A stretch of 43,888 nt of DNA from UBA1723 sp045641625 (GCA_045641625.1 JAZUHH010000029.1:1-43888), one strand, 5' to 3'; counted from the first letter of the stretch, positions 31,657 through 41,196 are shown. Numbers and translations: made by a program. The notes: generated by a model from the letters alone, not told the origin.

Positions 31657-32853
31657 TTACTTCAAATTCTCAACAGCCTTTTTGATTCTTGCGAAGGCCT
31701 CGATCAATTTATCTTCTGAAGTTGCGTATGACATACGAATGCAGTCAGGATCTCCGAATGCGTCACCAGATACACAAGCGACATGACCTTCCATCAAAAG
31801 ATACATAGCCAAATCATCTGCGTTCTTGATAGTCTCTCCGGCAGGAGTCTTCTTACCGAACAAAGACTTACACTCAGGGAAAACGTAGAAAGCACCGTCA
31901 GGCTCGTTAACAACAAAGCCCTTGATATCCTTAACAAGACCAACAACAAGCTTCTTTCTCTTCTCGAATGCCTGGCGCATAGTCTCTACACAAGACTGGT
32001 CACCAACATAAGCAGCCTCTGAAGCCTTCTGCGCTATAGAAGAAGGAGCAGAAGTGTACTGACCCTGAAGCTTTGAACATGCCTTAGCAATCCAAAGAGG
32101 AGCGGCAATCCAACCTAGACGCCATCCTGTCATTGCATAACCCTTAGACACACCGTTGATGATGATTACTCTGTCAGCGATCTCCTTGTTAGCAGCAATA
32201 CTTGCATGGCTGCCTACATAATTGATATGCTCGTAAATCTCGTCAGCGATAACATACATATTCGGATGCTTTGCGATAACCTCAGCAAGACCCTTCAACT
32301 CAGCTGCAGAATAAACAGCACCTGTTGGGTTAGAAGGAGAACAAAGAATTAGAGCCTTAGTCTTAGGAGTAATAGCAGCCTCCAACTGAGCAGGAGTAAC
32401 CTTGAAGTTCTGGTCGATACCAGCCTTAACGATAACATTAGTACCCTCTGCTAGCTTGACCATCTCAGTATAAGAAACCCAGTAAGGAGCAGGAACGATA
32501 ACCTCGTCACCCTTGTTCACAAGAGCAAGAACCACGTTACAGACAGACTGCTTAGCACCGTTTGAACAAACGATCTGATCAGGAGTGTACTCAAGACCAT
32601 TCTCGTTCTTAAGCTTCTGGCAGATAGCCTGACGAAGAGAAGCGTAACCAGTTACTGGAGTATAAAATGAAAAATTGTCGTCGATAGCTTTCTTTGCAGC
32701 ATCCTTAATGTGGGTAGGGGTTGTAAAGTCAGGCTCACCTACACTTAGGTTAATAACATCAACGCCCTGAGCCTTAAGCTCACTGCTCTTCTGAGACATT
32801 GCCAATGTTGCTGATGGTGACAATGCTGCCAAACGATCGGAAATTTGATTCAT
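31657..32853 (-). CDS. Aspartate aminotransferase (class I, AspB type)
   Basis: This 398-residue PLP enzyme interconverts aspartate/2-oxoglutarate and oxaloacetate/glutamate in the cytoplasm. It shows INLSVGEPDFTTPTHIKDAA, the substrate-site NPTGAVYS, YVIADEIYEHINY, the PLP lysine K237 in NGVSKGYAMTGWRLGW, and C-terminal DCIRMSYATSEDKL with the carboxylate-binding arginine. The N-terminus LSPSATLAMSQKSSELKAQG is typical of the type Ib subfamily, which can also act on other amino acids or prephenate. It is monocistronic, with a promoter at 32946-32977 and its own terminator. Confidence 0.93.
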   Translation of the reverse strand: MNQISDRLAALSPSATLAMSQKSSELKAQGVDVINLSVGEPDFTTPTHIKDAAKKAIDDNFSFYTPVTGYASLRQAICQKLKNENGLEYTPDQIVCSNGAKQSVCNVVLALVNKGDEVIVPAPYWVSYTEMVKLAEGTNVIVKAGIDQNFKVTPAQLEAAITPKTKALILCSPSNPTGAVYSAAELKGLAEVIAKHPNMYVIADEIYEHINYVGSHASIAANKEIADRVIIINGVSKGYAMTGWRLGWIAAPLWIAKACSKLQGQYTSAPSSIAQKASEAAYVGDQSCVETMRQAFEKRKKLVVGLVKDIKGFVVNEPDGAFYVFPECKSLFGKKTPAGETIKNADDLAMYLLMEGHVACVSGDAFGDPDCIRMSYATSEDKLIEAFARIKKAVENLK

Positions 32854-32945
32854 TTTTACTAAAATCTAAATTATAAAACTCTAAAACCAAGCGGACTGAA
32901 CCACTCAATAGTTTCATCACACTCCTTATAATGCTCAAAAACTGT

Positions 32946-32977
32946 GCAAAAATATAATATTTTATGTTATTCAGCAA
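32946..32977 (-). promoter_or_regulatory. Promoter of the aspartate aminotransferase gene
   Basis: On the minus strand TTG (32977-32975), 20 bp, then TATTTTTGC (32954-32946) fits the Bacteroidota consensus. The leader is about 85 nt. The rest of the 32854-33149 gap holds only AT-rich sequence and the mscS terminator. Confidence 0.6.
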
Positions 32978-33094
32978 CTTTCAAGACTATTTTTTCATAA
33001 AAATTCACAAAAAAGTAAATAAATCTAGCAAAATGTTTCAAAAAAGCAGAAATCTAAAGATTTTTGAAATCAAATTCAGAACAAACAAAAAGAA

Positions 33095-33121
33095 AAGGAC
33101 AAGTTTTAGCAACTTGCCCTT
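33095..33121 (-). terminator. Terminator of the lpx-mscS operon
   Basis: AAGGACAAGTT and AACTTGCCCTT pair over 11 bp around TTAGC, with one G-U valid only on the minus strand, where CTTTTTGTTTG follows. It is 29 bp past the mscS stop. Confidence 0.85.
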
Positions 33122-33149
33122 ATTCCTATATATATGCGATTAAATACTA

Positions 33150-34058
33150 TTACTTAACCATATGAACATCCATCTGAGGGAATGGAATGCTGATGTTCTT
33201 GGCATTGAATGCCTTGTAAACATCCTCGTTCATCTTAAAGAACACACTCCAGTAATTCTCGCCCTTAGTCCAGACACGAACTGTGATGTCCACTGAACTC
33301 TCTCCCAGATTACCCAATGCGATGAAATGCTCAGGATCCTTCAAAATCAAGTCATTTGATGCGATAACCTCCTCTAGCACAGCCTTTGCTACGTCATAAT
33401 CAGTACCGTATGCAACACCGAAAGAAAAATCAACACGGCGAAGCGGCTCCTTAGAGTAGTTGATCATTGTGCCTGTCGAAAGACCACCGTTAGGAATAAT
33501 GATAATCTTGTTGTCAACAGTAGTAATCAAAGTGTTAAAGATCTGAATCTCCTTAACAACTCCCATCTGTCCCTGTGCCTCGATGAAGTCACCAACCTTG
33601 AAAGGCTTGAACAAAAGAATCATGACACCACCGGCAAAGTTCTGCAAAGTACCACTCAATGCCATACCTATTGCAACACCGGCAGAAGCAAACAACGCTA
33701 CGAATGTAGTGATCTCAATTCCAAGCTTGGCGATAATGGACAAGATAAGAATAAAGTTCAAAACTACACTAACAAGGCTCTTCAAGAATGAAGAAAGACT
33801 CGCCTCTACCTCTCTTTTCTCTAGTACATGAGCAAAAAGCTTGTTGATTTTCTTGATTATCCAGCTTCCGACCAAGTAAATCAAAATACAGATCAAGATA
33901 CGAATACCCAAATCAGTACACCAATCCAAAGCCTTACCGAATAAAAACTCCTTCATCTCGCTCAATGAATCTGTAGAAACTGAATTGGAAGCCAAAATAG
34001 CTTGAGCCTTATCAGCTACAGACGCTGTGTCAGCAACAGCATTCAAAGTATCGTTCAT
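33150..34058 (-). CDS. mscS: MscS-family small-conductance mechanosensitive channel
   Basis: This 302-residue inner-membrane channel opens on hypo-osmotic shock. Three transmembrane helices are visible (ILICILIYLVGSWIIKKI, VVLNFILILSIIAKLGI and the pore-lining TM3). TM3 has the Ala/Gly-rich face FVALFASAGVAIGMALSGTL followed by QNFAGGVMILLFKPFKVGDF. The soluble beta domain has VDNKIIIIPNGGLSTGTMIN. The length resembles E. coli MscS. It lies 6 bp after lpxA as the last gene of the lipid A operon, a plausible envelope-stress grouping. Confidence 0.93.
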   Translation of the reverse strand: MNDTLNAVADTASVADKAQAILASNSVSTDSLSEMKEFLFGKALDWCTDLGIRILICILIYLVGSWIIKKINKLFAHVLEKREVEASLSSFLKSLVSVVLNFILILSIIAKLGIEITTFVALFASAGVAIGMALSGTLQNFAGGVMILLFKPFKVGDFIEAQGQMGVVKEIQIFNTLITTVDNKIIIIPNGGLSTGTMINYSKEPLRRVDFSFGVAYGTDYDVAKAVLEEVIASNDLILKDPEHFIALGNLGESSVDITVRVWTKGENYWSVFFKMNEDVYKAFNAKNISIPFPQMDVHMVK

Positions 34059-34064
34059 TTTATA

Positions 34065-34850
34065 TTATCTTTTTTTAGTTACACTTGGGATCAAACCTCT
34101 CTCGCTCTTTGCCACGAAGTCAAGGATATTCTGCTTCTCCTCAGAGTCAGGGAAGTCAACCTTAACTTTCTCTATAGCAGCAGAAACATTCAAGCCTGAT
34201 TCATAGATCACACGATATATATCCTTGATCTCCTCGATCTTTTCGTTAGAGAAACCTCTGCGGCGAAGACCAACGATATTCAATCCGCAATAAGACACCG
34301 GCTCTCTGCCCGCCATGACATACGGAGGAATATCCTGACCGAAACGCGAACCGCCCTGAATCATTACATGGGCACCAATATGAGTGAACTGATGAACAAG
34401 AGTACCGCCCGAAACAATTGCCCAGTCATCAACCTTCACTTCTCCTGCAAGCTGCGTAGTATTACCCAAAATAAGGTTATTTCCAACCACACAGTCATGA
34501 GCCACATGAACGTAAGCCATAATCAGACAGTTGCTTCCTACAACAGTCTTGCCTTTTGAAGCAGTACCTCTGTTGATTGTGACACACTCTCGGATTGTTG
34601 TATTGTCTCCGATCTCTGCAGTAGTTTCCTCGCCTCTAAACTTCAAGTCCTGTGGAATTGCAGAAATTACAGCTCCTGGAAATATCTTGCAATTCTTTCC
34701 AATTCTAGCTCCCTCCAAAATTGTAACATTGGCCATGATCTTAGTACCGTCACCAATAACTACATTCTTGTCAATGAATGTAAACGGACCAATCTCGACA
34801 TTCTCTCCAATTTTAGCTGAAGGGTCAATAACTACATTTTTATATTCCAT
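34065..34850 (-). CDS. lpxA: UDP-N-acetylglucosamine O-acyltransferase
   Basis: This 261-residue left-handed beta-helix enzyme adds the first 3-hydroxyacyl chain to UDP-GlcNAc in lipid A synthesis. Hexapeptide repeats run from IDPSAKIGENVEIGPF through VGNNLILGNTTQLAGEV. The catalytic histidine region is MAYVHVAHDCVVGNN, and QGGSRFGQDIPPYVMAGREP is characteristic of LpxA. The C-terminal helices start LRRRGFSNEKIEEIKDIYR. The ATG at 34850 is used; a TTG at 34859 in frame is unnecessary. It lies 9 bp after lpxC-fabZ. Confidence 0.96.
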   Translation of the reverse strand: MEYKNVVIDPSAKIGENVEIGPFTFIDKNVVIGDGTKIMANVTILEGARIGKNCKIFPGAVISAIPQDLKFRGEETTAEIGDNTTIRECVTINRGTASKGKTVVGSNCLIMAYVHVAHDCVVGNNLILGNTTQLAGEVKVDDWAIVSGGTLVHQFTHIGAHVMIQGGSRFGQDIPPYVMAGREPVSYCGLNIVGLRRRGFSNEKIEEIKDIYRVIYESGLNVSAAIEKVKVDFPDSEEKQNILDFVAKSERGLIPSVTKKR

Positions 34851-34859
34851 GCTATTCAA

Positions 34860-36245
34860 TTACTTGTTCTTAACAATCTGAGCCATATACTCTGCCTCTG
34901 CTACAATCTTGTCTCCGACAAAGGCGAATCCCTTCATAACAGCACAACCTCTGCGAAGTGGAGTAATATAGTGAACTCGGAAAATCAAAGTGTCACCAGG
35001 TACAACCTTCTGGCGGAACTTGACGTTGTCAATCTTCATGAAATATGTAGAATAGCCATGAGGATCATCAAGAGAATCCAACACGAACAATCCACCTGCC
35101 TGAGCCATTGCCTCCACGATAAGGACACCTGGCATAACTGGCTCCTCTGGGAAGTGACCGCAGAAGAACGCCTCGTTGCTTGTCACGTTCTTTACAGCAA
35201 TAACATGATCAGACTCTATCTCTATCACCTTATCAACCAACTGCATTGGGTAGCGGTGAGGAAGTATAGACTTGATCTTGTTGACATCCATTACAGGAGT
35301 CTTGTTAGGATCATATACAGGAATCTCGCACTCCTGGCGCTTGATTTCCTTTCTGATCTTCTTTGTCACCTCCGAATTGGCTGTATGACCAGGACACATT
35401 GCGATTACTCTACCCTTGATTCTCTTGCCTAGCAAAGCAAGGTCTCCGATCAAATCAAGCAACTTGTGGCGAGCAGGCTCGTTGTCAAATCTCAAAGCCT
35501 CCTTGTTCAAATAACCAAGAGAAGAAGCTGTCAAATGCTCCTTGCCAAGAACATCGCATAGACGATCAATCTCAGTCTGAGGCAACTCCTTGTCATAAAT
35601 GACGATTGCGTTGTCCAAGTCTCCGCCCTTGATCAAGTTGTTCTGGATCAAAGCCTCGATCTCGCGAACGAAAACGAAAGTACGGCAAGAAGCCAACTCG
35701 TTTGCAAAGTCATCCATGTTGTCAATGCTTGCAAACTGGTTTGACAATACTGCCGAAGGATAAGAAACCATTACGTTCAAAGCGAAATCCTCATCAGGAA
35801 GGAAAGTATATACACTTCCTGTGCTCTCTACCTTGAACTCAGTCTTCTTGTGAACTCTGTAATATTCTCTCTTTGCATCCTGCTCCTCAAGGCCTATCTT
35901 AGCAATCTGCTCAACATAATACTTCGAACTACCGTCAAGGATTGGCATCTCAGGCTGATCCACTTCAACAAGGCAGTTATCTACGCCCATAGCATAAAGA
36001 GCAGCCATAGCATGCTCGATAGTGCTTACCTTGAAGTCACCCTTACCGATAACAGTACCTCTTGATGTTTCAACCACATTTTCAGCCAAAGCATCAATGG
36101 CACTTTCTGCATCAGCACCCTTTGCAACGAACTTTATACCGTGTCCTGCTGGTGCTGGATTGAATGTAGCGCAACACATTACACCTGTGTGCAAACCAAC
36201 TCCGCTTAATGAAAAAGACTCCTTAAGTGTTTTCTGATTATCCAT
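34860..36245 (-). CDS. lpxC/fabZ: Bifunctional LpxC deacetylase / FabZ dehydratase
   Basis: This 461-residue fusion joins two enzymes. The N-terminal LpxC part (about 1-305) removes the acetyl group from UDP-3-O-acyl-GlcNAc, the committed lipid A step. Its zinc ligands are H78 in STIEHAMAALYAMG and H260 and D264 in RHKLLDLIGD. The C-terminal FabZ part (about 318-461) dehydrates 3-hydroxyacyl-ACP. It shows ILPHRYPMQLVDKV and GHFPEEPVMPGVLIVEAMAQ, with H364 and E378 at the standard 14-residue spacing. Such fusions are known in Bacteroidota and may balance 3-hydroxyacyl-ACP use between lipid A and fatty acids. Its operon neighbours are lpxD (45 bp upstream) and lpxA. Confidence 0.97.
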   Translation of the reverse strand: MDNQKTLKESFSLSGVGLHTGVMCCATFNPAPAGHGIKFVAKGADAESAIDALAENVVETSRGTVIGKGDFKVSTIEHAMAALYAMGVDNCLVEVDQPEMPILDGSSKYYVEQIAKIGLEEQDAKREYYRVHKKTEFKVESTGSVYTFLPDEDFALNVMVSYPSAVLSNQFASIDNMDDFANELASCRTFVFVREIEALIQNNLIKGGDLDNAIVIYDKELPQTEIDRLCDVLGKEHLTASSLGYLNKEALRFDNEPARHKLLDLIGDLALLGKRIKGRVIAMCPGHTANSEVTKKIRKEIKRQECEIPVYDPNKTPVMDVNKIKSILPHRYPMQLVDKVIEIESDHVIAVKNVTSNEAFFCGHFPEEPVMPGVLIVEAMAQAGGLFVLDSLDDPHGYSTYFMKIDNVKFRQKVVPGDTLIFRVHYITPLRRGCAVMKGFAFVGDKIVAEAEYMAQIVKNK

Positions 36246-36290
36246 TCTTTATAATTATTGAAAAGATAGAAGACTTGAAAAAAATTAAAA

Positions 36291-37391
36291 TTATTTGTTC
36301 TCTATCTTTGATAGTATTTCTGATATTTTGTTCTCTAGATCAGCAATTCTCTCCTTTGCCTGCTTCAACTCTTTCTCGGTGTTGGAAACAACCTTGACTG
36401 TGTCTGGCAACTGCTTCAAGCATACGAAACTTCTTCTGAAGTTAGATGACTCGATATGAGGATGGAAATGCCACTGCTTACCTGGCTCCTTGATAGTGTT
36501 TGCCACACCGCATCTGGCTGCGAAAGTGGAATAGTCAGCAATCTTCAAGTGTCCAACAGCACCGCTCTGACCTCCGAACATACAGTTTCTTCCGATCTCT
36601 GTACTTCCTGCAATACCTGTCATGGCAGCCATCACTGTGTTTTCTCCTACCACCACATTGTGGGCAATATGTACCAAGTTGTCCAGTTTCACACCCTTCT
36701 TTACAAGTGTGGCCCCCATTGTACTTCTGTCCAAAGTGGCGTTTGCACCGATCTCTACGTCGCTCTCAACTACGACAATACCAAGCTGAGGAATCTTTGA
36801 ATAAGTGCCGTCTGTATTAGGAGCAAAGCCGAAACCATCACTTCCTATCACACAACCTGCATGAAGGATACATCTGTCTCCAACTCTACAGCCCTTGTAA
36901 ATAGTTACTCCATGATACAATGTAACGTCATTGCCAACAGAGGCTCCCATTCCGATATATGAATGAGCGTATATTTGCGCATTGTCTCCTACTGATGCAC
37001 CGTCCTCGATAACAACATAAGGTCCAATATAAACGTTCTGACCAATTTTAGCCTTGTCAGATATGATAGCAGTGGAATCAATACCGCATCTTTTGGGAGA
37101 AAGGTACTGATCAGCCATTCTCATCAACTGGGCTAGAGCCGAATAAGGATCAGCAACACGCACAAGAGTACAAGGTACGGAACCATGCAATTCCAAGTCC
37201 TTGGATACTAGCACTACGGATGCTGTCGTATTATATATGTATTCAGAGTATTTAGGATTAGCAAGGAATGATAAAGTTTCCTTTCCTCCTTCTTCAATCT
37301 TTGAAAAATTAGAAACAAGAATACTTGAGTCTCCTTCGACTACACCGCCTAACATTTCTGCCAACTGTCCTGCTGAAAACTGCATTTCCAT
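36291..37391 (-). CDS. lpxD: UDP-3-O-acylglucosamine N-acyltransferase
   Basis: This 366-residue beta-helix enzyme adds the second acyl chain after LpxC deacetylation. The N-terminal uridine-binding domain (SAGQLAEMLGGVVEGDSSIL, LSFLANPKYSEYIYNT) is followed by hexapeptide repeats (GQNVYIGPYVVIEDGASVGD). The catalytic histidine is in LVHIAHNVVVGENTVMAAMT. The C-terminal helix is RIADLENKISEILSKIEN. It is the first gene of the lipid A operon, with a promoter at 37439-37447. ATGs at 37391 and 37385 are both possible; the first is used. Confidence 0.96.
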   Translation of the reverse strand: MEMQFSAGQLAEMLGGVVEGDSSILVSNFSKIEEGGKETLSFLANPKYSEYIYNTTASVVLVSKDLELHGSVPCTLVRVADPYSALAQLMRMADQYLSPKRCGIDSTAIISDKAKIGQNVYIGPYVVIEDGASVGDNAQIYAHSYIGMGASVGNDVTLYHGVTIYKGCRVGDRCILHAGCVIGSDGFGFAPNTDGTYSKIPQLGIVVVESDVEIGANATLDRSTMGATLVKKGVKLDNLVHIAHNVVVGENTVMAAMTGIAGSTEIGRNCMFGGQSGAVGHLKIADYSTFAARCGVANTIKEPGKQWHFHPHIESSNFRRSFVCLKQLPDTVKVVSNTEKELKQAKERIADLENKISEILSKIENK

Positions 37392-37438
37392 ATTGCTTAC
37401 TCTTTTGGGTTACTATTCACATTATTACGTATCATCCT

Positions 37439-37447
37439 GCAAAGGTA
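37439..37447 (-). promoter_or_regulatory. lpxD operon promoter (-7 element)
   Basis: On the minus strand TACCTTTGC matches TAnnTTTGC exactly, 48 bp before the lpxD start. The upstream TTG element is weak. Confidence 0.55.
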
Positions 37448-37572
37448 CAGAAAACTTTTGAAAGAAATATAGTTTTCACTACAAAACAACATATTTCGTA
37501 GCAAATTTAATACTTTTGCTTCAAATAGATATCACATTATTAGATATTGGACGGTTATGGAAACAAACAAAA

Positions 37573-37600
37573 AGAGGATGCATCTTGCGATACATCCTCT
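37573..37600 (-). terminator. Terminator of the atp operon
   Basis: AGAGGATG and CATCCTCT form an 8-bp stem, extended inward by a G-U pair (minus strand only) and ATC/GAT around TTGC. TTTTTG follows on the minus strand. It starts 19 bp past the atpG stop. Confidence 0.9.
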
Positions 37601-37619
37601 CTTATCTTGTAGAACTTTA

Positions 37620-38489
37620 TTACTGTGCTAAAGCTGCTGCACCACCGACGATGTCAAGCAACTCGCTTGTGATAGCCTGCTGACGTGTCTTGTTGTACAA
37701 GATTGTAAGCTCGCTGATAAGCTGATTGGCATTATCAGAGGCAATCTGCATTGCCATAACTCTCGCTCCGTGCTCGGAAGCATTGGAATCAAGAAGGCAA
37801 GCATACATCTTTGTACGTAGAGCTTTAGGAAGCAAAGAATCAAGTATCTCTGCCTTGCTTGGCTCAACAATGTAATCTCCGCTGTCATTAGCATTGCTTT
37901 CATCAGAAGAAAGCACAATAGGAAGGAAAGTCTCAGTCTGAAGTTTCTGCACTGCAGTATTCTTCAAATGATGGTAGATAACAATCACCTGATCATACTC
38001 TTTAGCTAAAAACTTAGTCATAAGCTCGTTAGTGATATCGCTGATGGAATCAAAACTAGGCTTGTCTGCAATAGTTGTGTCAATTTCTACAACCTGCTCG
38101 CCTGTCTTGAGAGCCTGCTCCTTCACCTTCTTTCCTATTGGATAGAGAACAACATTTGCACCCTTTGACTTCTGCTCTGCAATCACAGCACGCATCTGCT
38201 TAGCTACATTCGTATTGTAAGCACCACAAAGGCTGGAATTGGAAGAAAAAACAACAATAGCCACATTGTTAACGGCTCTTACCTCTGAATAAGCAGACTG
38301 GAAGTCTGTTTCAGTGGCAAGAAAGTTATTCAGAATGCCGTTCAAGCGATTCTGATATGGCGAAATTGCTTCGATGGCATACTGAGCCTTCTTCAACTTA
38401 GCCGAAGAAACCATCTTCATTGAGCTGGTAATCTTTAGCGTAGTATTTACCGAGCCTATTCTGGCTTTTACTTCTTTTAATGATGCCAT
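37620..38489 (-). CDS. atpG: F1Fo ATP synthase gamma subunit
   Basis: This 289-residue central rotor shaft of F1 has the N-terminal helix SLKEVKARIGSVNTTLKITS followed by MKMVSSAKLKKAQ, which enters the alpha3-beta3 core. The Rossmann-like middle includes IVVFSSNSSLCGAYNTNV. The C-terminal helix ASDNANQLISELTILYNKTR continues with QQAITSELLDIVGGA. It is the last gene of the atp run, 9 bp after atpA and followed by the operon terminator. Confidence 0.97.
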   Translation of the reverse strand: MASLKEVKARIGSVNTTLKITSSMKMVSSAKLKKAQYAIEAISPYQNRLNGILNNFLATETDFQSAYSEVRAVNNVAIVVFSSNSSLCGAYNTNVAKQMRAVIAEQKSKGANVVLYPIGKKVKEQALKTGEQVVEIDTTIADKPSFDSISDITNELMTKFLAKEYDQVIVIYHHLKNTAVQKLQTETFLPIVLSSDESNANDSGDYIVEPSKAEILDSLLPKALRTKMYACLLDSNASEHGARVMAMQIASDNANQLISELTILYNKTRQQAITSELLDIVGGAAALAQ

Positions 38490-38498
38490 CTCTCAAAA

Positions 38499-40076
38499 TT
38501 ATTTAATCTCACCAATTACATGCTCAGCTTCACTTCTAAGTGTAGCCTTGATTGAATCGTCAATCTTACCTGCCTTAAGCTGGTTAAGTACATCATCCTT
38601 GTGTAGGTGTTCAAGTCTTTCAATGAACTTAGCCTCGAACTCGTGTACCTTCTCTTTTGGCAATGGATTTAGAATACCCTGAGTACCGCAATAGATTACA
38701 GCAATCTGATGCTCTACTGGATATGGAGTGTACTGAGGCTGCTTTAGCAACTCTGTATTTCTTACTCCCTTGTCAATAGTCATCTTTGTAACGGCATCCA
38801 TATCACCACCGAACTTAGTAAACGACTCCAACTCACGATACTGAGCCTGGTCTGTCTTCAAAGTACCAGCGATAGACTTCATGGCCTTAACCTGAGCAGA
38901 TCCACCCACACGAGATACCGAGATACCTACGTTGATAGCTGGACGAATACCGGCGTTGAACATGTTAGTCTCAAGGAATATCTGACCGTCTGTAATTGAA
39001 ATTACGTTAGTTGGGATATATGCAGAAACGTCACCTGCCTGAGTCTCGATGATTGGAAGAGCAGTAAGCGAACCACCACCCTTAACCTTGCCAACCAAGC
39101 TAGCAGGAAGGTCATTCATCTGAGAAGCCACGTTATCGTTGTTGATGATCTTAGCGGCACGCTCTAGAAGACGTGAGTGCAAGTAGAATACATCTCCTGG
39201 ATAAGCCTCACGACCAGAAGGACGCTTCAAGATCAAAGAAACCTCACGATAAGCAACGGCCTGCTTTGACAAATCATCATATACTACCAACGCGTGCATA
39301 CCCTGGTCACGGAAATACTCTCCGATAGCAGCAGCTGCGAATGGTGCGTAATACTGCATAGCAGCTGGATCAGATGCTGTAGCAGACACGATGATTGTGT
39401 AGTCCATGGCACCATGCTCCTTCAAAGTGTTCACAATATTAGCTACTGTAGAACCCTTCTGACCAACGGCACAATAGATACAATATACTGGCTTTCCAGC
39501 CTCGTAAGCCTCTTTCTGATTGATGATGGCGTCGATAGCAATTGCTGTCTTACCTGTCTGACGGTCACCGATGATAAGCTCACGCTGACCACGACCGATA
39601 GGAATCATTGCGTCGATAGCCTTAAGACCTGTCTGCAATGGCTCCTTAACTGGCTGACGGTAGATGATACCTGGAGCCTTACGCTCTAGAGGCATCTCCA
39701 ACAAATCACCCTTGATAGGACCTTGTCCGTCAATAGGAGAACCAATTGCATTAACTACGCGTCCTATCATACCCTTACCAGCCATGATAGAAGCAATACG
39801 TCTTGTTCTCTTTACAGTAGCACCTTCACGAACCTGATCAGTAGGACCAAGAAGCACAGCTCCCACGTTGTCCTCCTCAAGGTTCATCACCACTGCGTTC
39901 ATTCCGTTTTCGAACTCCAACAACTCTCCAGACTCAGCGTTCTGCAATCCATAGATACGAACTACACCATCACTTACCTGAAGAACTGTACCAACCTCCT
40001 CGAACTTGACCTTTGAGTCAATGTCGTTAAGCTGCATCTTTAGGATGTCCGAAACTTCACTTGCTTTTATAGACAT
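38499..40076 (-). CDS. atpA: F1Fo ATP synthase alpha subunit
   Basis: This 525-residue non-catalytic nucleotide-binding subunit has a P-loop GDRQTGKTAIAID, upstream KAIDAMIPIGRGQRELIIG, VYDDLSKQAVAYREVSLILK followed by RPSGREAYPGDVFYLHSRLL, and IPTNVISITDGQIFLETNMF, ending in FNAGIRPAINVGISVSRVGG. The length is normal for Bacteroidota. It lies between atpH (22 bp) and atpG (9 bp) on the minus strand. Confidence 0.98.
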   Translation of the reverse strand: MSIKASEVSDILKMQLNDIDSKVKFEEVGTVLQVSDGVVRIYGLQNAESGELLEFENGMNAVVMNLEEDNVGAVLLGPTDQVREGATVKRTRRIASIMAGKGMIGRVVNAIGSPIDGQGPIKGDLLEMPLERKAPGIIYRQPVKEPLQTGLKAIDAMIPIGRGQRELIIGDRQTGKTAIAIDAIINQKEAYEAGKPVYCIYCAVGQKGSTVANIVNTLKEHGAMDYTIIVSATASDPAAMQYYAPFAAAAIGEYFRDQGMHALVVYDDLSKQAVAYREVSLILKRPSGREAYPGDVFYLHSRLLERAAKIINNDNVASQMNDLPASLVGKVKGGGSLTALPIIETQAGDVSAYIPTNVISITDGQIFLETNMFNAGIRPAINVGISVSRVGGSAQVKAMKSIAGTLKTDQAQYRELESFTKFGGDMDAVTKMTIDKGVRNTELLKQPQYTPYPVEHQIAVIYCGTQGILNPLPKEKVHEFEAKFIERLEHLHKDDVLNQLKAGKIDDSIKATLRSEAEHVIGEIK

Positions 40077-40098
40077 AAGTTAATTTCGTTTTTAATAA

Positions 40099-40656
40099 TT
40101 ACTGAGCAGTGAAAGAATTTGATTTCTGAAGTTGATCTGCGATCTTGTTCAACTGGCTCTTGATACTAGCATTCAACTGATAAGTCTCAACATTTAGTAC
40201 AAAACCACCAATAATATCCGGATCAACAACCTTCTCGAAATCTACTTTAGAATCTGTTACCTGCTTCAAGATATTACGGAATCTCTCCTCCTCTACAGAA
40301 GATAGCTCGACAGCAGTCACCACATTTGCAGTCACCACATTCTTTGCCTTTCTGTATATATCCTGATAAACAAGAGAAATACTCCTGAAGTAATCTTCAC
40401 GCTTGTGCTCAACCACTAGATCGACAAACCTTGTATATTCAGCACATACATCGTTGCCTGCAATAGCATTGAGCAATTCTTTTCTTTTCTCTCTTGTAAC
40501 TACGGGGTTAATCATAGCCTCGCTCAAATTAGGCAATTGAGCGAAAGCAGAGGCAACACTCTTCATTGCCTCATATACTTTCTCCTCATTTCCCTTCTCC
40601 GATGCGAACTCAAAGAGAGCTTTAGCGTATCTTGCTGAAATCTTACCTGTGTTCAT
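40099..40656 (-). CDS. atpH: F1Fo ATP synthase delta subunit
   Basis: This 185-residue peripheral-stalk protein connects F1 to the b subunit. The N-terminal helical domain is ISARYAKALFEFASEKGNEE. The C-terminal signature includes DIIGGFVLNVETYQLNASIK (compare the family GGxxxxVxDxxxDxSxxxxL, here with Glu-Thr-Tyr in place of the acidic Asp). Position between atpF and atpA, 7 bp from atpF, confirms the call. Confidence 0.93.
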   Translation of the reverse strand: MNTGKISARYAKALFEFASEKGNEEKVYEAMKSVASAFAQLPNLSEAMINPVVTREKRKELLNAIAGNDVCAEYTRFVDLVVEHKREDYFRSISLVYQDIYRKAKNVVTANVVTAVELSSVEEERFRNILKQVTDSKVDFEKVVDPDIIGGFVLNVETYQLNASIKSQLNKIADQLQKSNSFTAQ

Positions 40657-40663
40657 CGGTTAC

Positions 40664-41164
40664 TTATGATTTAGCTACATTAACTTCATCCAAAAGTTTA
40701 TTAACCATAGCAATCTGAGCCTCGTCGCCAGACAATTTCTCGCGAACTACTCTCTCAGCGATGATAACAGAAAGCTCTGCTACCTGCTGACGAATCTCCT
40801 TGATTGCGTTAGCTTTCTCCAACTGGATGCTTTCATTTGCTCTTTCGATAATCTTTCTTGCCTCTTCCTCAGCCTTAACCTTAGCTTCAGCAATAATCCT
40901 ATCTTTCTCGTTTGACGCCTCCTTAAGCAACTCGATTCTCTCGTTCTTAGACTCAAGAAGCAAGCGCTCACTTTCAGCGTTTGTGTTTGCAAGACGAGAG
41001 TTAGCCTCGTTTGCCTTACGGATTGACTCCTCTATCTCTTCACCTCGCTTATTGATCATGCCTGTAATTACCGGCCAGCCATACTTACCTAAGATAAATA
41101 CAACTATACCGAAGCATAAGAGCATCCAAAAGAACAATCCGAAATCTGGTGTCAATAATTGCAT
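40664..41164 (-). CDS. atpF: F1Fo ATP synthase b subunit
   Basis: This 166-residue peripheral stalk has one N-terminal transmembrane helix (FGLFFWMLLCFGIVVFILGK) followed by a long charged coiled coil (KRGEEIEESIRKANEANSRL, KVKAEEEARKIIERANESIQ) that dimerises and reaches up to F1. Length and composition are typical. It is followed by atpH after 7 bp and lies 32 bp after atpE. Confidence 0.95.
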   Translation of the reverse strand: MQLLTPDFGLFFWMLLCFGIVVFILGKYGWPVITGMINKRGEEIEESIRKANEANSRLANTNAESERLLLESKNERIELLKEASNEKDRIIAEAKVKAEEEARKIIERANESIQLEKANAIKEIRQQVAELSVIIAERVVREKLSGDEAQIAMVNKLLDEVNVAKS

Positions 41165-41196
41165 GACAATAGATTTTTAGAGGTGAATAAAAAATA

